DNA of 64,000 nucleotides from JBBQXH01 sp963710975 (GTDB lineage Bacteria; Actinomycetota; Thermoleophilia; Gaiellales; Gaiellaceae). The stretch is taken from contig CAVQCG010000005.1 in the NCBI GenBank assembly GCA_963710975.1, forward strand, positions 989,027 to 1,053,026. The letters are read 5' to 3'. The notes under the pieces are model-generated. The model saw only the letters and a program-made list of their open reading frames with translations. It had not been told where the DNA came from and made no database searches. The translations under genes were made by a program, and so were the position numbers. Below, piece by piece: positions 61,705 through 64,000 of the stretch (position 1 is its first letter; the number at the start of each line of letters is the position of its first letter).

Positions 61705-63693
61705 AGTGTTCATACGGATCCCAGGGTCGGAACGGAGCTCGCCGGTACGCCGGATCGAGCGGCTGCTCGGCCGGGGCGGGATGAGCGTCGTCTACCTGGC
61801 CGAGGACAGGCCGGCTCGGCCGGAAGTCGCGCTGAAGCTCCTCACCCCCGAGCTCGCTGAGGACGAGCGGTTTCGAGAGCGGTTCCTCAGAAGAGTCGAA
61901 GGTCCGCGGCGTCGATCGACCACTCGAACGTCGATCCCGATCTACGAAGCAGGCGAGACCGAAGGGCTGCCTGTTCATCGCGATGCGCTACGTCGAGGGC
62001 ACCGACCTGAAGGAGCTCCTCGCCCAGGAGCGAACGCTCGACCCGACTCCGAACGCTGGAGACCTCGTGCCAGGTGGGCGAGCGCGCTCGACGCGGCACA
62101 TGCCGCGCGGGCTCGTCGACCTGGACGTCAAGCCCGGCAACGCCTCCTCCCCGACGCCAAGGTAGGGCTGGACCACGTCTACCTCTTCCGACTTCGGGCT
62201 GACCAAGCAGGTCGTCCTCCGACTCCGGGCTCTAAATGAAGACCGGCCAGTTCGTCGGCACCCCGGATGACGTCGCGCCCGAGCAGATCGAGCGCGAGCC
62301 CGTCGGGCCGCCTGCCGACGAGTACGCGCTCACCTGCGTTCTCTACGAGTGCCTTGCCGGGCAGGCACCCTTCCGATCCGAATCATTGATGGGCACGCTC
62401 TGGGCACACGTTCACGACGCGCCGCCACCGGTCTCGGAGGTGCTCGATCCGGTGTTCGCAACCGGGATGGCCAAGGATCCCACGGATCGCTACCCCACCT
62501 GTCGTGAGCTGATCCAGGCGTGCCGCGGCGCACTCGGCGTCTCGGGAGAGTTCCCGCCGCCCGGAGGCTCGGCGCAGGTGCCTCTGCTACGACGGCGCGA
62601 GTTCCTCGTCGGCGCCGGCTCGCCGCGCTCGCCCTCGCAGGAGCTATCCCCGCCGTACTCCTCACACGAGGCGGCGGCAAGAACGCCAGCCCCCCGCTTG
62701 CGCCGCCGAACGCGCTCGCCCGGATCGACGCCGAGACGAACCAGGTCACCCACGTCGTCTCCGACCTCCCGGTCACCCACGCTCTGGCGGCCGGAGAGGG
62801 CGCCGTCTGGGTATTGAGCAGCGAGGGAAGCGCCGTGCTCCGAGTCGACCCCTAAGACGTTCGCCGTCGTTTCGCAGGGTGTTCCCGGCGGCCCGCTTGC
62901 AATTGCAGCCGGTCTGGAAGCTGTCTGGGTCACTACCAGCTTCGAGGGTGTCGGCTACCTGCTCTCGCTCGACCCCGTGACCGGCGCAGTCTCACGGCGC
63001 TTCCCGCTTCCGTACGCCGACCCCCGGGGCCTCGTCGTGGCCGGGGAGTCGATCTGGGTGCTGGCCTACAACAGTCTGCGGACGCGAACCGTGCTCCTAC
63101 GCTACCCGCCGACGCCCCGGCTCGCGGGCGAGTTCATCGAACCGCTGGCCCAGATCGCTGTGCCGGGACAGCCCTCGCCGAGTGCTGTGGGGAACTGGCT
63201 CGTCGCCGACGCACGAGACATCTGGCTGCTCGCCACGCTCCCGGGATTAACCGGCGCCGCGACGTCCGCGCTCTACCGCGTGGACCATGAGACCCCTGGG
63301 GAGGCCGACCCCGTAGCGACCTTCGACCTTGCAGAGGGCCTCGCTGTTGGCGCAGGGGGCGTCTGGGTCACGACGCAGGCCAGGCCTCGTGCGGTCTTCC
63401 GCGTTGACGCGGCGACCGGCGGCGTCCTCGAGGAGCCCTGGGGGACTCGGGACACCGGGCCGCTCGCGGTCGCGGACGGCTCGCTCTGGATCGGGGACTT
63501 CCTAGACGGGTCCGTGGCACGGATCGACCCCAGCTCCGGGGAGACCGTCGCGACGACGCGGGTGAGCGAGGCACAGCCTCCTGGCACGGGTCCCCCGACT
63601 TACTCGTCAATCGCCGGGGCGTACCTGAACGGCCTTGCTGCAGACGCGACCGGTGTCTGGGCGCTGACGACGAGCGACGTGGTGGTCATCTGA
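61702..63693 (+). pseudogene. PknD-like kinase-TM-beta-propeller, multiple frame breaks (copy 2)
   Basis: Tandem paralogue of the previous gene. From ATG 61702: MSVHTDPRVGTELAG, then in shifted frames RIERLLGRGGMSVVYLAED, VALKLLTPELAEDERFRERF, MRYVEGTDLKELLAQERTLD, and TGQFVGTPDDVAPEQIEREP with ADEYALTCVLYECLAGQAPF to ALGVSGEFPPP; a membrane segment (LAALALAGAIPAVLLTRGGG) in another frame near 62610-62680; and a propeller (ALAAGEGAVWVLSSEGSAVL, then from about 62857 AIAAGLEAVWVTTSFEGVGY, IDPSSGETVATTRVSEA) to 63693. Five or more one-base breaks; the last 830 bases are clean. It overlaps the upstream copy by an ATGA-like junction. Confidence 0.7.
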
Positions 63694-63718
63694 GCCCGGG
63701 GTCGACCGAGCGTCGCGC

Positions 63719-64000
63719 CTAGCGTTCGGCCGTAGCCATCGACCAGGTGAAGCGCGTCAGGCTCTTCTTTGGTGTCAGACCGCCGGGACGGAGCCCTCGC
63801 CGGACGAGCAGCGTCGGGGCGACAGCATCCCGCACGATCGCCAGTCTTGTCGCCCCGATTCCCTCGTGGCGCCAGCCGGGCGGAACACCGATGACAACGA
63901 GCCCGGCACTCGCGGCAGCCTCGATCACACCCGCCTCACCTGCCGGGACGAGCACGGGCTCGGTCGGCACTCCGGCGACGCGCTGCACCATCAGGGCAGC
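63719..64000 (-). CDS. C-terminal part of a SARP-like gene with USP-like domain (runs off the window)
   Basis: Open to the right edge. The 90 visible residues (EPVLVPAGEAGVIEAAASAG, LVVIGVPPGWRHEGIGATRL, LVRRGLRPGGLTPKKSLTRF, ending TWSMATAER) match the C-terminus of the SARP/BTAD gene at 46671-48254 almost position by position. It is therefore very likely the C-terminus of a second regulator of that type. The N-terminal HTH and BTAD parts would lie beyond base 64000. Confidence 0.75.
   Translation of the reverse strand, partial: AALMVQRVAGVPTEPVLVPAGEAGVIEAAASAGLVVIGVPPGWRHEGIGATRLAIVRDAVAPTLLVRRGLRPGGLTPKKSLTRFTWSMATAER

Noticed and set aside
1..64000. CRISPR arrays, tRNA or rRNA genes, prophage
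   Set aside because: No regular short direct repeats, cloverleaf-like sequences or phage structural genes were recognised on either strand.

Overview
The window is a GC-rich, gene-dense stretch of bacterial chromosome. An Lsr2-like nucleoid protein, SARP/BTAD-type regulators, many PknB-type Ser/Thr kinases, GTG/TTG starts and strong G/C preference at third codon positions all point to an actinomycete. The content (complete sulfate activation, a ComA homologue, a large polysaccharide locus, no classical streptomycete or mycobacterial markers) would fit a deep-branching soil lineage such as Thermoleophilia, but that placement is inference. I see no rRNA, tRNA, CRISPR array or replication origin, and no gene-free stretch longer than about 300 bases.

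Region 1 (1-13.3 kb) is a surface-glycan locus. A minus-strand run (sulfotransferase, GT2 glycosyltransferase, nucleotide-sugar SDR, ATP-grasp ligase, PLP aminotransferase, LPG-synthase-like membrane protein) is followed by a plus-strand run (GT4 glycosyltransferase, alkaline-phosphatase-superfamily enzyme, Wzx-type flippase) and a second ATP-grasp protein. Region 2 (13.3-20.2 kb) holds the zinc-uptake operon znuA-znuC-znuB-zur, an Lsr2-like gene, a PIG-L deacetylase, a second sulfotransferase and an ArsR/SRPBCC pair with a clear operator palindrome.

Region 3 (20.2-32 kb) contains the most interesting metabolic unit: a tightly overlapping minus-strand operon of fumarate-reductase-like flavoprotein, class I fumarase-type alpha and beta subunits, phosphosulfolactate synthase (ComA), APS reductase (CysH), APS kinase (CysC), ATP sulfurylase (Sat), a possible 34-residue peptide and a TauE-type anion exporter. 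Sulfate is reduced to sulfite and, with no sulfite reductase present, appears to be fixed onto phosphoenolpyruvate. The fumarase and flavoprotein could then act on sulfonate analogues of malate and fumarate, and the exporter could release the product. An O-antigen-ligase-like protein, a FlgD-Ig protein and a PQQ-propeller lipoprotein-like gene follow downstream.

Region 4 (32-48 kb) has housekeeping and envelope genes: PAP2 phosphatase, a freshly inserted internally deleted IS481 copy, a LysR regulator, a DM13 protein, a DsbA/VKOR oxidative-folding pair, a DUF354 protein, a DenD-like dehydrogenase, a UvrD-type helicase, a WbpM/CapD-type epimerase, a second DegT aminotransferase, DedA, a phosphodiester glycosidase and a cNMP-binding protein.

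Region 5 (46.7-64 kb) is accessory in character. It is bracketed by two paralogous SARP-like genes with USP-like C-termini. It carries two secreted dimethylformamidase-like paralogues and an M23 peptidase (two of these three genes preceded by matching structured leaders), then Ser/Thr kinases, a SIR2-like protein, a baeRF-like protein, a giant nSTAND-TM-WD40 protein and two tandem PknD-like kinase-propeller genes. Single-base frame breaks are concentrated in this last 14 kb. They may be sequencing or assembly errors near a contig end, or real decay.
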